Part shown: positions 7,901-17,748 of the stretch, one piece after another
Layout of the letters: every line of letters starts with the position of its first letter
Position numbering within the stretch: position 1 is the first letter of the stretch
Origin: an uncultured Woeseiaceae bacterium
GTDB taxonomy: Bacteria; Pseudomonadota; Gammaproteobacteria; Steroidobacterales; Woeseiaceae
Assembly: GCA_945787845.1 (NCBI GenBank)
Contig: CALZJH010000008.1
Location: forward strand, 184,299-248,298
DNA length: 64,000 nt
Reading direction: 5' to 3'
The notes under the pieces: model-generated
Seen by the model: the letters and a program-made list of their open reading frames with translations, nothing else
The model's database searches: none
What the model was told of the DNA's origin: nothing
Program-made: the position numbers and the translations under genes

Positions 7901-8506
7901 TCAAATAAGGCCTCGACTGGCCAGCGAGGTGGCCGGGCCGTCGCCGATTATGAGGTGATCCAGGAGCCGGATATCGACCAGTTCGAGGGCCGATTTGAGG
8001 CGCTTCGTGATGCGTTCGTCAGCCCGGCTCGGCTCGGCGACGCCGCTCGGGTGGTTATGGGCCAGGATCACCGCGGCCGCGTTGACGGCCAGGGCCTCCT
8101 TGACCACCTCCCTCGGGTATACGCTCGTGCCGTCTATCGTGCCGCGAAACAGCTCGTCGAAGCTCAGCACGCGATGGCGGTTGTCGAGAAACAGGCAGCA
8201 GAACAGCTCGTGATCGAGGTGCTGCATGCGGGCCTTGAGGTAGCTTTCAGTATCGGCAGGGCTCCGGATCGCCGCGCCCGCCGGCAAGGATTCCGAATAG
8301 TAGCGGCGTGCCAGTTCGGGCAAAGCGCGGAGCGCCACGAGCCGGCTGTGGCCGATGCCGTGGCAGCGAAGCAAGTCGTCCGATTCCGCCTGTAACAGCT
8401 GCCGCAGGCTGCCGAAGCGGGTCAAAAGGCGAGCCGCGACGCGGTCACTCAGGACAGCGGCCAGCAGCCGCGTGTCGCTCCAATCCCTGGGCGTATCGTC
8501 TTCCAT
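7901..8506 (-). CDS. radC: RadC family JAB/MPN domain protein
   Basis: 201 residues. The N-terminal helix-hairpin-helix-like region (LRCHGIGHSRLVALRALPEL) is followed by an MPN+ metalloprotease-like domain with the intact motif HNHPSGVAEPSRADE. The historical DNA-repair role is doubtful and no function is settled. Slightly shorter than most RadC proteins at the N-terminus. Divergent from coaBC, the usual gammaproteobacterial arrangement. Confidence 0.93.
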   Translation of the reverse strand: MEDDTPRDWSDTRLLAAVLSDRVAARLLTRFGSLRQLLQAESDDLLRCHGIGHSRLVALRALPELARRYYSESLPAGAAIRSPADTESYLKARMQHLDHELFCCLFLDNRHRVLSFDELFRGTIDGTSVYPREVVKEALAVNAAAVILAHNHPSGVAEPSRADERITKRLKSALELVDIRLLDHLIIGDGPATSLASRGLI

Positions 8507-8597
8507 GCGCCATGCTGATATTTCGGGGCATATGCTTACAACCAGACATTCTTTGCCGAATTACCGGTTTCCCCGTGGACGCGATAAGCTCCTGCCT

Positions 8598-9833
8598 ATG
8601 AACATCGTACTTGGCATCACTGGCGGTATCGCTGCCTACAAGGCGCCCGACCTCGTGCGGCGTCTCAAGGAACGTGGCGGCGACGTACAGATCGTGATGA
8701 CGGCGTCGGCGGCCGAATTCGTCACGGATACGGCTTTGCAGGCAGTCTCCGGCAGGCCGGTTCGCTCCAACCTGTGGGACAAGGAAGCCGAGCGCGCCAT
8801 GAGTCACATCGAACTCGCTCGCTGGGCCGACGTCATTCTGATTGCGCCGGCGACAGCCGAGGTAATGGCGCGCATCGTCAGTGGCGGCGCGCCCGACCTG
8901 CTCACGACGATCTGCCTTGCGACCGAGGCGCCGATCGCGGTTGCGCCTGCCATGAACCATGTCATGTGGAGCAACCCTGCGACCCAGGCAAACCGCAAGG
9001 TGCTCGAGGAGCGCGGCATTCATATTCTCGGCCCGGGTGTCGGTTCGCAGGCCTGCGGCGAAACCGGTGCGGGCCGAATGCTCGAGCCCGACACGATCGC
9101 GGCCGCCGTATTCGACCTGGGCGTGGGGAAAGGCGAAGGTCTCCTGACCGGCAAGAAAGTGGTGATTACGGCGGGCCCGACACGGGAGCCGATCGACCCG
9201 GTGCGTTACATCACCAATCGCAGCTCCGGGAAAATGGGCTACGCGATGGCGCGGGCGGCAGCGGCGCAGGGCGCAGACGTCATCCTGATAAGCGGCCCCG
9301 TCAGTCTTCCGGAGCCGCCAGGCATTGAGGTTCGCAAGGTCGTCACGGCCGCTGACATGTTCGACGCGACGCATGAGTGTATCGGTGACGCCGACATCTT
9401 CGTCGCAGCCGCGGCCGTAGCGGACTACCGCCCGGCGGATATGAAAAAACAGAAGATCAAGAAGAACGAAGAATCGATGAGTATCGACCTCGTCCGTTGT
9501 CCCGACATTCTCGCATCGGTAGCGGCGTTAGACGTCGGCCCGTTTACGGTGGGTTTCGCGGCGGAGACCGAGAAGGTCGATGACTATGCCCGATCGAAGC
9601 TGGAGAAAAAGGCGCTCGACATGATCATCGCGAACCGGGTTGGCGACGATTGCGGATTCGATAGTGATGACAACAGCGTGAACGTTCTCTGGGCCGATGG
9701 GGAGCAGCGTTTTGCGGAGGCGAGCAAAACCGAGCTGGCGCATGATCTCATTGAACTCGTTGCACGACGCTTCTATGCTGCTCGCGGTACCGATACCCAG
9801 CCACGACTCACGGTCATCGCCAACACCGACTGA
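8598..9833 (+). CDS. coaBC: Bifunctional phosphopantothenoylcysteine decarboxylase / phosphopantothenate-cysteine ligase
   Basis: 411 residues from the ATG at 8598 ([15 protein letters not shown]); the open frame upstream of it is non-homologous. The N-terminal FMN-dependent CoaC domain has the active-site cysteine in [16 protein letters not shown]. The C-terminal CoaB domain has [25 protein letters not shown] and the lysine-rich loop KKQKIKKNE. Catalyses two successive CoA-pathway steps and is followed closely by dut. Confidence 0.96.
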   Translation: MNIVLGITGGIAAYKAPDLVRRLKERGGDVQIVMTASAAEFVTDTALQAVSGRPVRSNLWDKEAERAMSHIELARWADVILIAPATAEVMARIVSGGAPDLLTTICLATEAPIAVAPAMNHVMWSNPATQANRKVLEERGIHILGPGVGSQACGETGAGRMLEPDTIAAAVFDLGVGKGEGLLTGKKVVITAGPTREPIDPVRYITNRSSGKMGYAMARAAAAQGADVILISGPVSLPEPPGIEVRKVVTAADMFDATHECIGDADIFVAAAAVADYRPADMKKQKIKKNEESMSIDLVRCPDILASVAALDVGPFTVGFAAETEKVDDYARSKLEKKALDMIIANRVGDDCGFDSDDNSVNVLWADGEQRFAEASKTELAHDLIELVARRFYAARGTDTQPRLTVIANTD

Positions 9834-9843
9834 AGGGACAGCA

Positions 9844-10299
9844 ATGCGCTCTATTGAACTAAAGATCCTCGATCCACGCGTCGGGGACTCGATCCCCTTG
9901 CCGCACTACGCCACCGACGGTTCCGCGGGACTCGACATGCGCGCCTGTATCGACGAAGCGCTGACGGTGGAGCCGGGTGAGACGGTGCTGGTGCCGACGG
10001 GCCTCGCGATTCACGTTGCGGACCCAGGCCTGGCGGCGGTGCTGTTGCCACGGTCCGGGCTGGGTCACAAGCACGGGCTCGTGCTCGGCAATCTCACGGG
10101 CCTTATTGATTCCGATTACCAGGGGCAGGTGTTTATCTCCTGCTGGAACCGCGGTAGCAACAGCTACGAAGTTCAACCGGGCGAGCGCATTGCACAAATG
10201 GTGTTCGTGCCCGTCGAGCAGGTCGAGTTCAGCGTAGTGGACGAGTTTGATACCAGCGACAGGGGCGCTGGTGGATTCGGACATTCGGGTACGGCCTGA
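9844..10299 (+). CDS. dut: Deoxyuridine 5'-triphosphate nucleotidohydrolase
   Basis: 151 residues from the ATG at 9844. The five dUTPase motifs are present in order: [38 protein letters not shown] and [11 protein letters not shown]. Hydrolyses dUTP to dUMP, keeping uracil out of DNA and feeding dTMP synthesis. Starts 10 bp after coaBC, as in many gammaproteobacteria. Confidence 0.97.
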   Translation: MRSIELKILDPRVGDSIPLPHYATDGSAGLDMRACIDEALTVEPGETVLVPTGLAIHVADPGLAAVLLPRSGLGHKHGLVLGNLTGLIDSDYQGQVFISCWNRGSNSYEVQPGERIAQMVFVPVEQVEFSVVDEFDTSDRGAGGFGHSGTA

Positions 10300-10323
10300 C
10301 AAACCACAAGAAAGGTAAGCACA

Positions 10324-11598
10324 TTGAAAGACGAAACATTAGCGATCCACGCCGGGTTCAAGTCGGATCCGACATCCAATGCGGTCTCAGTCCCGATCTA
10401 CCAGACTGTGGCCTACGAGTTCGAAAGCGCACAGCACGGCGCGGATCTCTTCAACCTCGAGGTTGAGGGCAATATCTATTCGCGCATCATGAACCCGACC
10501 GTTGACGTCCTCGAGAAGCGGTCGGCCGAACTGGAAGGCGGCATCGCGGGTCTCGCTCTCAGCAGTGGCAGTGCGGCAATCAACTATTCGATCCTGAATA
10601 TTGCTGAGAACGGCAACAATATCGTGACCGTGCCGCAGCTCTACGGTGGTACCTATACGTTGTTCAAGCACATGTTGCCGAAGCTCGGTATCGAGGTTCG
10701 CTTCGCGGCCGACGACTCGCCCGCGGCGATGCAGAAGCTGATTGACAGCAAGACGTCGGCCATTTTTTGCGAGTCAATCGGCAACCCGGCCGGCAACATC
10801 ATCGATATTGAAGCGTTGGCGGATATGGGGCACGAACATGGCGTGCCGTTGATCGTGGACAACACGGTGGCGACGCCGGCGCTCATCAAGCCGATCGAGT
10901 GGGGCGCCGACATCGTCGTCAATTCACTGACCAAGTACATGGCGGGGCACGGCAATTCGCTGGGCGGTGTGATCGTCGATAGCGGTGAGTTCCCCTGGGC
11001 CGATCATGCCAGGAAATTCCATATGCTGACGGAGCCCGAGCCGTCCTATCATGGGGTTGTCTATACCGAGGCATTCGGGGCCGCAGCGTACATCGGGCGC
11101 GTACGCACGGTGCCACTCAGGAACACGGGGTCGGCGCTTAGCCCTATGAATGCTTTCCTGATTCTGCAGGGTCTTTCCACGTTGCCGCTGCGTATGGAAC
11201 GGCATTGCGATAACGCGCTGGCCGTTGCCAAACATCTCGAGAATCACGAGCGGGTCGAATGGGTGAGCTACGGTGGACTCTCATCTTCGCCTTATTACGA
11301 TCTCGCCCAGAAATACACCGGCGGAAAACCATCGGCCCTGTTGACCTTCGGGATCAAAGGCGGATTCGATGCGGGCGTGAAATTCTATGACGCCCTCAAC
11401 ATGTTCCTGCGTCTCGTCAATATCGGCGACGTGAAATCACTAGCATCGCACCCCGCTTCGACAACGCATCGGCAGCTAACGGCTGAAGAGCTGGAAGCGG
11501 CGGGCGTGACGCCGGACATGATTCGCCTGTGTGTCGGCATCGAGCACATCGACGACATTCTTGCCGATCTCGAGCAGGCCCTGGCCGCGTCAGCCTGA
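10324..11598 (+). CDS. metY: O-acetylhomoserine sulfhydrylase (Cys/Met metabolism PLP enzyme)
   Basis: 424 residues, TTG start behind GAAAGGTAAG. N-terminal KDETLAIHAGF and VSVPIYQTVAYEF, PLP-lysine in NSLTKYMAGHGNSLGG, and C-terminal SLASHPASTTHRQL, VGIEHIDDILADLEQAL define the MetY branch rather than cystathionine gamma-synthase. Probably makes homocysteine from O-acetylhomoserine and sulfide. It lies 24 bp after dut, which is not an obvious functional partner. Confidence 0.92.
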   Translation: MKDETLAIHAGFKSDPTSNAVSVPIYQTVAYEFESAQHGADLFNLEVEGNIYSRIMNPTVDVLEKRSAELEGGIAGLALSSGSAAINYSILNIAENGNNIVTVPQLYGGTYTLFKHMLPKLGIEVRFAADDSPAAMQKLIDSKTSAIFCESIGNPAGNIIDIEALADMGHEHGVPLIVDNTVATPALIKPIEWGADIVVNSLTKYMAGHGNSLGGVIVDSGEFPWADHARKFHMLTEPEPSYHGVVYTEAFGAAAYIGRVRTVPLRNTGSALSPMNAFLILQGLSTLPLRMERHCDNALAVAKHLENHERVEWVSYGGLSSSPYYDLAQKYTGGKPSALLTFGIKGGFDAGVKFYDALNMFLRLVNIGDVKSLASHPASTTHRQLTAEELEAAGVTPDMIRLCVGIEHIDDILADLEQALAASA

Positions 11599-11620
11599 GG
11601 GCGTGTCGTGTGGTCTAGAA

Positions 11621-11644
11621 GCCGAGCCCCCGCAGGGGCTCGGC
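11621..11644. terminator. Perfect 10-bp hairpin between convergent metY and SDR genes
   Basis: GCCGAGCCCC at 11621-11630 and GGGGCTCGGC at 11635-11644 with a 4-nt loop. There is no T run on either side, so termination may be Rho-assisted or the hairpin may simply protect 3' ends. Confidence 0.6.
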
Positions 11645-11663
11645 CCGCCGCCGCCGTCGCGAC

Positions 11664-12632
11664 CTACTGCTCGGAATCGTTCTCGCCGGTCAGCGCCTTA
11701 TCCAGCATCTCGACCAGCTCGTCCCGGCTGTAGCTGTAAGGGCCCCATGCGTTCAGCTGGACGAGCTCATTGACCTTCGTGCCAATCGTCCGCTCCTGTT
11801 CGCCGGCATTGGGAACAACCACGTAGCGTCGAAGCGGCTTCTCGTCAAACAGGGCATGGAAGAACGCCTCGGTAACCTCGTCAGGTTCCTTGTAAGACAA
11901 CTCGCGCTCTGCGGTTGCCTCGTAGGCTTTCTTCATTTCCTCGGGAACTTCGCCCAGTGAAGTTTTTACCTTCTCCATCTCACGGGAGACGCTGGAGCGA
12001 CGGATATTCGATTTGTAGTTGCCCGGCTCGACCACGCTGACCCAGACGCCGTGTGGTTCCATCTCCATGGCGAAGGAGTCGGTGTAAGCTTCGATCCAGT
12101 GCTTGCTGCCGGCATAGGCGCTGAACCCCGGGAACGCTGAAATCGTGCCCGCGATCGAACCGGTGGTCACGATGCGGCCCTTGGACTCCATGACGAACGG
12201 TGCAAACGCCTGGGTCGTCCGATAGACGCCTTCGACATTGACGTCGTAGACAAACGACTGGTCCTCAACCGGTGTATCGACCACCTCGCCACCGCCGCCG
12301 ACCCCGGCGTTATTCACCAGGCCGTACAGACCGGTGCCCTTTTCCTTGATCATCGCCGCTACTGCATCGACCTGGTCCTGCCTGGTGACGTCGAGCTGCA
12401 CAGCCGTGATGTTGTCGATCGCGTCCAGTTCGGCGAGGTCTTTGTCTTTACGTGCGCCGGCGTAGACGTGGTAACCCTTTTCCGCCAGCGATTCGGCGAG
12501 ATGTCGGCCGATACCCGTGCTGGCGCCGGTGACAAGAATGGATTCCTTTTGCTCGGCGAACGTCGCCTGGGGTGCCGCAAACAATACAATAGCCGCTGCC
12601 AGGGTGACGGCTAGCTTGAGAGGGTTGGTCAT
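11664..12632 (-). CDS. Exported short-chain dehydrogenase/reductase
   Basis: 322 residues. A signal peptide (KLAVTLAAAIVLFAAPQATFA, about 5-25) precedes a full classical SDR domain: TGASTGIG cofactor loop, NNAG, catalytic Ser in TTGSIAG and YAGSK (YxxxK). SDRs are nearly always cytosolic because they need NAD(P); an export signal on an intact SDR is unusual. It may be membrane-tethered with the N-terminal helix as an anchor. Substrate unknown. Monocistronic, convergent with metY. Confidence 0.85.
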   Translation of the reverse strand: MTNPLKLAVTLAAAIVLFAAPQATFAEQKESILVTGASTGIGRHLAESLAEKGYHVYAGARKDKDLAELDAIDNITAVQLDVTRQDQVDAVAAMIKEKGTGLYGLVNNAGVGGGGEVVDTPVEDQSFVYDVNVEGVYRTTQAFAPFVMESKGRIVTTGSIAGTISAFPGFSAYAGSKHWIEAYTDSFAMEMEPHGVWVSVVEPGNYKSNIRRSSVSREMEKVKTSLGEVPEEMKKAYEATAERELSYKEPDEVTEAFFHALFDEKPLRRYVVVPNAGEQERTIGTKVNELVQLNAWGPYSYSRDELVEMLDKALTGENDSEQ

Positions 12633-12690
12633 GGTGTGTCCCTTTTTGTTGTTCGAATAATGGGGGACATTACCACACGATTTAGAGAAT

Positions 12691-13311
12691 CTAGTCGATG
12701 CCTTTCAGAATCTTGAAGCGGGCGATGTCGCCGTCGAAACGTTCGACGATCAGCCTTTCATCGGTTTCGAATTTTGTCAGGTTGCGCTGGTGACGGTTAA
12801 TCGTCTCTTTGGTCTTCTGCAATTCCGCCGCGAGCCCTTCGTCGATCATTGGCGCGCTGGCGTCCTCACTGTAAGGCTGGTAGTTGGACGCTTCGTCGCG
12901 CAGTTTCTGCAGGCGGCGTTCGAGGTTCCGCAGGTAGAGCTCTGTCACTCTCGACTGTGCCTGGAACAGCTCCACGCGACGGTCGCGGTGCAAGACGATT
13001 TCATCGACTGAGAGATAGGTTGCGAGCAGGGCGCGGTCGGCACGCATTTGCAGTTCCTGTGCAACGCGGCGCTCATTATCGATTCTTTCCTGTTCCAGCT
13101 GCTCCTCGGTCTTCTTGCCTTCGAGCTCTGCAACCGTGACACCATGCTCGTTGAGCACTTCCTTGGGCCGCTCGGCAAACTCTGCGGGAATGCTGTCACC
13201 GTAGTACACGTTGCCGTCAGCGTCTTCCCACTTGTAGAGGTTCTGCTCATCCTTGGCGTAGCCCGTGGATGCCAGGGCGAGGAGCGCAGTTGTGGTGATA
13301 AATTTCCGCAT
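12691..13311 (-). CDS. DUF4124 domain exported protein
   Basis: 206 residues from MRKFITTTALLALASTGYA, a clear signal peptide; an in-frame ATG 11 codons earlier would bury it. Immediately after cleavage comes the DUF4124 motif LYKWEDADGNVYYGDSIP. The rest is a long charged coiled-coil region (about 60-200) rich in E, R, Q. Probably periplasmic; function unknown. It is one of three DUF4124 proteins in the window. It follows pyrE on the same strand with a gap of about 115 bp. Confidence 0.85.
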   Translation of the reverse strand: MRKFITTTALLALASTGYAKDEQNLYKWEDADGNVYYGDSIPAEFAERPKEVLNEHGVTVAELEGKKTEEQLEQERIDNERRVAQELQMRADRALLATYLSVDEIVLHRDRRVELFQAQSRVTELYLRNLERRLQKLRDEASNYQPYSEDASAPMIDEGLAAELQKTKETINRHQRNLTKFETDERLIVERFDGDIARFKILKGID

Positions 13312-13425
13312 AAGCAAAATATGCCAGTAATAATTGGGCGACAACCGGGACTGGTTCTCGTTATTGCAGCTTAGTCCGCTTTTCGCACGCTGTAAATCGG
13401 TATCGAATCTAAAAATTTCAATAAC

Positions 13426-14073
13426 TTACGAGATCACACCGTATTGCTTGCGATACGCTAGGACTGGCTCCAGGTATTGCTCGTACTCGCTTGATTCCTC
13501 AAGAATATCGATAAGGTCGTCGAGCTGCACGATGCTGATAACAGGGATGCCAAGCGACTGTTTGAGTTCCTGGACGGCCGAAAATGCGCCTTGTCCGCGC
13601 TCCTGGCGGTCCAGGGAGATGACCAGTCCGGCGATGTCCGCGCCGGCTGCCGAGATAATCTGGTAGGCCTCGCGTACGGCTGTGCCGGCCGTGATGACAT
13701 CGTCGACGATCAGCACGTCGCCCGACAGGGGCGCACCGACCACGCTGCCGCCCTCTCCATGCGCCTTGGCCTCTTTGCGATTGAAAGAGTACGGCACGTC
13801 GATGTCGTGATGCTCGGCAAGCGATGCGGCGGCCAGCGTCGCCAGCGGAATACCCTTGTAGGCCGGGCCAAACAGCATGTCGAAGCGGAGATCGGCTTCG
13901 GCGATCGCGGCGGCGTAGTAGCGACCCAGTTTGGCCGCGGCGTAGCCGGTATTAAAGAGGCCGGCGTTAAAAAAGTACGGGCTCGTGCGTCCGGATTTCA
14001 GGGTAAATTCGCCGAACCTCAGTACGCCGAGTTCGAGTGCGAGTTCGATGAATTCTCGTTTGTAGCCACGCAT
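13426..14073 (-). CDS. pyrE: Orotate phosphoribosyltransferase
   Basis: 215 residues from the ATG at 14073 ([14 protein letters not shown]). PRPP-binding motif [17 protein letters not shown] and the active-site loop [13 protein letters not shown] are intact. Converts orotate and PRPP to OMP in pyrimidine synthesis. The frame is open much further upstream, but that stretch is antisense to xth. Divergent from xth, a common gammaproteobacterial pairing. Confidence 0.96.
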   Translation of the reverse strand: MRGYKREFIELALELGVLRFGEFTLKSGRTSPYFFNAGLFNTGYAAAKLGRYYAAAIAEADLRFDMLFGPAYKGIPLATLAAASLAEHHDIDVPYSFNRKEAKAHGEGGSVVGAPLSGDVLIVDDVITAGTAVREAYQIISAAGADIAGLVISLDRQERGQGAFSAVQELKQSLGIPVISIVQLDDLIDILEESSEYEQYLEPVLAYRKQYGVIS

Positions 14074-14130
14074 GCGATGGGTCTTCTGTATGATTGCCCG
14101 TTGATGCGGATTATGACATAGGAGACGCGT

Positions 14131-14913
14131 TTGTTTCGCGTTATGAGCCTGAATGCGAATGGCATTCGGGCGGCAGCCCGCAAGGGTTTTTTCGAATGGA
14201 TGGCCGAGCAGAATGCGGATGTTATCTGCATCCAGGAAACCAAGGCGCAGGTGCATCAGCTCACGGACGACATCTTCTCGCCCGCGGGCTACCACAGCTA
14301 CTACGAGGACGCCGAGAAGAAGGGCTACAGCGGCACCGCGATCTTCACGCGTCACAAGCCGAAAAAAGTCATTCACGGTTACGGTGACGAAGAGTTCGAC
14401 AACGAGGGTCGCTACCTCGAAGTGCAGCTGGGCGGCATCAGCGTGGTGTCGCTGTACCTGCCTTCCGGCTCTTCGAAGGAAGAGCGGCAAATCGCGAAGT
14501 ACCGTTGCATGGATTCGTTCACCGAGCACCTCAGGAAACTGAAGCGCCGGCGTTCTGAATACGTTATCTGCGGTGACTGGAACATCGTTCACAAGGAAGG
14601 CGACATCAAGAACTGGATGCAGAACCAGAAGAACTCGGGATGCCTGCCTGAAGAGCGCGCCTGGCTGGACAAGGTGTTCGGTGAGTACGGTTGGGTCGAC
14701 GCATTCCGGACGCTCGAGCAGGAGCCGGAGCAATACACGTGGTGGTCCAATCGCGGTCGCGCCTGGGACAACAACGTCGGGTGGCGCATCGATTACCACG
14801 TTGTCACACCGGGCCTGAAAGACAAGGTGCTGCGTACCGAGATCTATCGGGAACAACGCTTCTCGGATCATGCGCCGTTGACCATGGACTACGATTGGGT
14901 GCATGACGGCTGA
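14131..14913 (+). CDS. xth: Exodeoxyribonuclease III
   Basis: 260 residues; TTG start 6 nt after AGGAGA (an ATG four codons later is the alternative). Endonuclease/exonuclease/phosphatase fold with [10 protein letters not shown], metal-binding Glu in [21 protein letters not shown] and the C-terminal SDHAPLT. Cleaves abasic sites and degrades 3' ends in base-excision repair. Its end overlaps the MFS gene start by 11 nt. Confidence 0.95.
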   Translation: MFRVMSLNANGIRAAARKGFFEWMAEQNADVICIQETKAQVHQLTDDIFSPAGYHSYYEDAEKKGYSGTAIFTRHKPKKVIHGYGDEEFDNEGRYLEVQLGGISVVSLYLPSGSSKEERQIAKYRCMDSFTEHLRKLKRRRSEYVICGDWNIVHKEGDIKNWMQNQKNSGCLPEERAWLDKVFGEYGWVDAFRTLEQEPEQYTWWSNRGRAWDNNVGWRIDYHVVTPGLKDKVLRTEIYREQRFSDHAPLTMDYDWVHDG

Positions 14914-16168
14914 AGCGCCACTGGATCGAACACGCCGGGAGACCTTCAAAGAGGCCATCCTGAATCGGCGTATGCTGATCTGCGTCTTTACGGGATTCAC
15001 GTCCGGCATGCCGCTGTACGTGCTGTTCCAGCTATTGCCCGGCTGGCTGCGGACCGAGGGCGTCGGCCTGGCCGAGATCGGCTTCTTTGCGCTCGTCCAG
15101 TTTCCTTACGCGTGGAAATTCGTATGGTCGCCCGTAATGGATCGGTACACATTGCCGTTCCTCGGACACCGTCGTGGCTGGATGTTGCTCACGCAGGTAC
15201 TGCTGCTCGTTTCGATCGGTGTCATGGGCTTCATCAAACCCGGCCTGAACATCTGGGTCGTTGCGTACCTGGCGGCGGCCGTTGCGTTTTTCAGCGCGAG
15301 CCAGGACATCGTGCTCGACGCTTATCGAAGGGAACTGCTGCCGGATGTGGAGCTGGGTCTCGGCAATGCGATTCACGTGCAGGCATACCGCTTCTCCGGG
15401 CTCATACCGGGTGCGTTGGGGTTCATCCTCGCAGACTATTTCGACTGGCACATTGTCTTCATGCTGATAGGCACATTCATGCTGGTCGGCATCGTCATGA
15501 CGCTGGTGATCGACGAGGCGATTGAGAATCCGACGCCGCCGCGAACGATGCGTGACGCCGTCGTCGAGCCATTCAAGGAGTTCATTGGTCGCTCGGGTCT
15601 CGCCCCGGCCCTCCTCGTGCTTGCATTCCTGTTCCTGTACAAGCTCGGTGACAACATGGCGACTGCCCTGCAGTCGCCGTTCTTCATCGACGTCGGCTTC
15701 TCCCTGACGCAGATCGGTGCAATCAGCAAGACAGCCGGGCTCATCGCAGCCAACATCGGCACGATCGTTGGCGGACTCGTCATGGTGAAACTGTCGATCA
15801 ATCGTGCACTGTGGGTATTCGGCGTCGTGCAGATCGTGAGCATTCTCGGCTTCGCCTTGCTGTCCGAAGTCGGACCGAATCCGTGGATGCTCGGGGTGGT
15901 CGTCGCCTTCGAGTACCTGGGAGTGGGCCTGGGCGCCGCTGCGCTGATTGCTTTCATGGCGCGAACGACAAACCCGGCCTTTGCGGCAACCCAGCTGGCG
16001 CTGTTCACCGCGCTCGCCTCCGTCCCGCGCGTGTTCGCGAATGCGGTGACCGGCGTCATCGTAGAAGCGACGGGCTGGACCAACTTCTTCTTGCTGTGCA
16101 CCGCGCTGGCCATCCCGGGCATGCTGCTGCTGTCCAAGGTCGCTCCATGGAATGAGGACACTGTGTGA
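14903..16168 (+). CDS. ampG: AmpG-like MFS transporter
   Basis: 421 residues with about 12 membrane helices. The segment [17 protein letters not shown] is the hallmark of the AmpG muropeptide permease family, as is [19 protein letters not shown] near the N-terminus. Likely imports anhydromuropeptides for cell-wall recycling. Coupled to xth by overlap and to the Rieske gene by a GTGA overlap. Shorter than long AmpG forms with 14 helices. Confidence 0.88.
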   Translation: MTAEAPLDRTRRETFKEAILNRRMLICVFTGFTSGMPLYVLFQLLPGWLRTEGVGLAEIGFFALVQFPYAWKFVWSPVMDRYTLPFLGHRRGWMLLTQVLLLVSIGVMGFIKPGLNIWVVAYLAAAVAFFSASQDIVLDAYRRELLPDVELGLGNAIHVQAYRFSGLIPGALGFILADYFDWHIVFMLIGTFMLVGIVMTLVIDEAIENPTPPRTMRDAVVEPFKEFIGRSGLAPALLVLAFLFLYKLGDNMATALQSPFFIDVGFSLTQIGAISKTAGLIAANIGTIVGGLVMVKLSINRALWVFGVVQIVSILGFALLSEVGPNPWMLGVVVAFEYLGVGLGAAALIAFMARTTNPAFAATQLALFTALASVPRVFANAVTGVIVEATGWTNFFLLCTALAIPGMLLLSKVAPWNEDTV

Positions 16169-16518
16169 GCGAGCAGGAAGTTGCCGTCGGCCGTCTCGAC
16201 GAGCTGGAGAACCCCGGCTGCCGCGAGTTTGAGATCGGTGAGGGCGACTGGCCGTTTCGTGGCTTCGTGGTACGCAAGGGCGACGGGGTCTTCGCCTACC
16301 AGAACTTTTGCGTGCATGTCGGCCACCCGCTCAACTGGTCACCCGGCAAATTTCTGACGAAAGACAAGTCGGCGCTGATTTGTGCATCGCACGGTGCAAC
16401 CTACGAGATCGAGACAGGCTACTGCTATGCCGGCCCCGGCAATGGGCGCAGCCTGCGCAAGGTCGATGTGGAGGTCCGGGATGGCATCGTCTACGTGGCC
16501 GGGCCCACCAGCGCGTGA
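16165..16518 (+). CDS. Rieske [2Fe-2S] ferredoxin-like protein
   Basis: 117 residues. Cluster ligands C49-x-H51 and C73-x2-H76 are complete. No signal peptide, so a cytosolic Rieske ferredoxin rather than a respiratory subunit. Its 4-nt GTGA overlap with the ampG-like gene shows co-translation. The electron-transfer partner is not visible. Confidence 0.9.
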   Translation: MSEQEVAVGRLDELENPGCREFEIGEGDWPFRGFVVRKGDGVFAYQNFCVHVGHPLNWSPGKFLTKDKSALICASHGATYEIETGYCYAGPGNGRSLRKVDVEVRDGIVYVAGPTSA

Positions 16519-16540
16519 GAAATACGGTAACTGGTACCGA

Positions 16541-16831
16541 TTAGACCTTGTCGAGGAACGCCAGCGGGTCGTGGAAGCCGTTCGGTATGTCGCCTTCTTT
16601 CTGGCCGACGTAATCTTCAGGGTCCATGTCGACAGAGCCGGACCAGTCTTCGGGCGCACTGACTTCCGTCAACATGAGCTCCGGCCAGCGCTCAATCTCG
16701 TATTCGCCGATGGTGCCGTCGAACTGCTGAATCTCGACCGTCGCGTCGTCTTCGTCAACCGCGACCACCTCGAACAACGTACCGTCAGGTCGCCTGAACC
16801 ACTGACCGATCACGGGGTATTGAATTGCCAT
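16541..16831 (-). CDS. Small acidic protein, DUF6763-like
   Basis: 96 residues, very acidic. Pattern PVIGQWFRRPDGTLFEVVAVDEDDATVEIQ resembles small gammaproteobacterial proteins classed as DUF6763 (recognised by pattern, not by search), followed by IERWPELMLTEVSAPEDWSGS. No signal peptide or membrane segment. Function unknown. Convergent with the Rieske gene, 22 bp apart. Confidence 0.7.
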   Translation of the reverse strand: MAIQYPVIGQWFRRPDGTLFEVVAVDEDDATVEIQQFDGTIGEYEIERWPELMLTEVSAPEDWSGSVDMDPEDYVGQKEGDIPNGFHDPLAFLDKV

Positions 16832-16898
16832 TGCTCGAGGTCCTGAAAAAAACCTGCGTTAACCTATTTATAGATCATGGCGGGAGGAGTGCAAGCAA

Positions 16899-17603
16899 CT
16901 AATCGTTATTAGCGGTTTTTTGGAAGCACCAGTCCCAGATACGATGACCCCTCTTCAGGCCGCGCCGTTCGAACTTCGTCTGCGGGCGGTCCAGCGGCCG
17001 GTCACCGTCGTGCTCTCGCCGCTCGACGCGGTCAAAACGATCCGAGCGGGAAAGAACGTCGTCAATATGCTCGGCGTAGTTGGCCCAGTCGGTGGCGATG
17101 TGCAGGGTCCCGCTGGCGGCGAGCCGATCGGCAACGAGTTCAAGAAAACGCGGCGCGACGATGCGGCGCTTATGGTGCCGTTTCTTCGGCCACGGGTCCG
17201 GGAAGTAGAGATTGAGCCGCGCCAGGGAGCCGGGCGGGATCTGGTGGCTTAGAACTTCGATGGCATCGTGATGGATGATTCGCAGATTGCTGATACCTGC
17301 CTCTTCGGCCTTCAGCATGCAATGTCCGATGCCCGGTTCGTGGACCTCGATGCCCAGGAAGTCCCAATCCGGATGCGCCACGGCCTGTTCGACGAGTGTC
17401 TCCCCATTACCGAAGCCGATCTCCAGGATAAGAGGCGCCGACCGCCCGAACAGGCGCTCGATATCGAGCGCCTCGGTCTCGTGGTCGACACCCAACACCG
17501 GCCAGAGCGTGTCGAAAGCGCGCTGCTGTGACGGCGTAATGCGTCCCGCACGGCGCACAAAGCTGCGGATGGTGCGATGGTGAATTTTGTTGTCAGTCGT
17601 CAC
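16899..17603 (-). CDS. trmB: tRNA (guanine-N7-)-methyltransferase
   Basis: 234 residues from the GTG at 17603 (VTTDNKIHHRTIRSFVRR), matching family length; the open frame continues upstream without homology. SAM motif LEIGFGNGETLV, LNLYFPDPWPKKRHHKRR and the C-terminal TKFERRGLKRGH are diagnostic. Forms m7G46 in tRNA. Confidence 0.95.
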   Translation of the reverse strand: MTTDNKIHHRTIRSFVRRAGRITPSQQRAFDTLWPVLGVDHETEALDIERLFGRSAPLILEIGFGNGETLVEQAVAHPDWDFLGIEVHEPGIGHCMLKAEEAGISNLRIIHHDAIEVLSHQIPPGSLARLNLYFPDPWPKKRHHKRRIVAPRFLELVADRLAASGTLHIATDWANYAEHIDDVLSRSDRFDRVERREHDGDRPLDRPQTKFERRGLKRGHRIWDWCFQKTANND

Positions 17604-17685
17604 GGCCCGGGGAGAATGAGTGATGGACACGAAAATCTCAATGCGAAAGCGAGCCCCGACCGGCCGATGATTCCGGTTTCCGGGG

Positions 17686-17715
17686 TTGGCATATGCGTGC
17701 ATACAACAGTATGCT
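17686..17715 (+). promoter_or_regulatory. Candidate promoter of first TonB receptor
   Basis: -35 TTGGCA at 17686-17691, 18-bp spacer, -10 TATGCT at 17710-17715, then GAGGGGGA as ribosome-binding site before the GTG at 17749. Confidence 0.45.
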
Positions 17716-17748
17716 AAATATCTGTCAGGAAGAGAACGAGGGGGAATC

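Noticed and set aside
8445..9374. 309-codon minus frame over coaBC
   Set aside because: Shadow frame; coaBC is intact on the plus strand.
14074..15009. Long upstream extension of pyrE on the minus strand
   Set aside because: It is antisense to xth and ampG-like genes; PyrE length and motifs fit the start at 14073.
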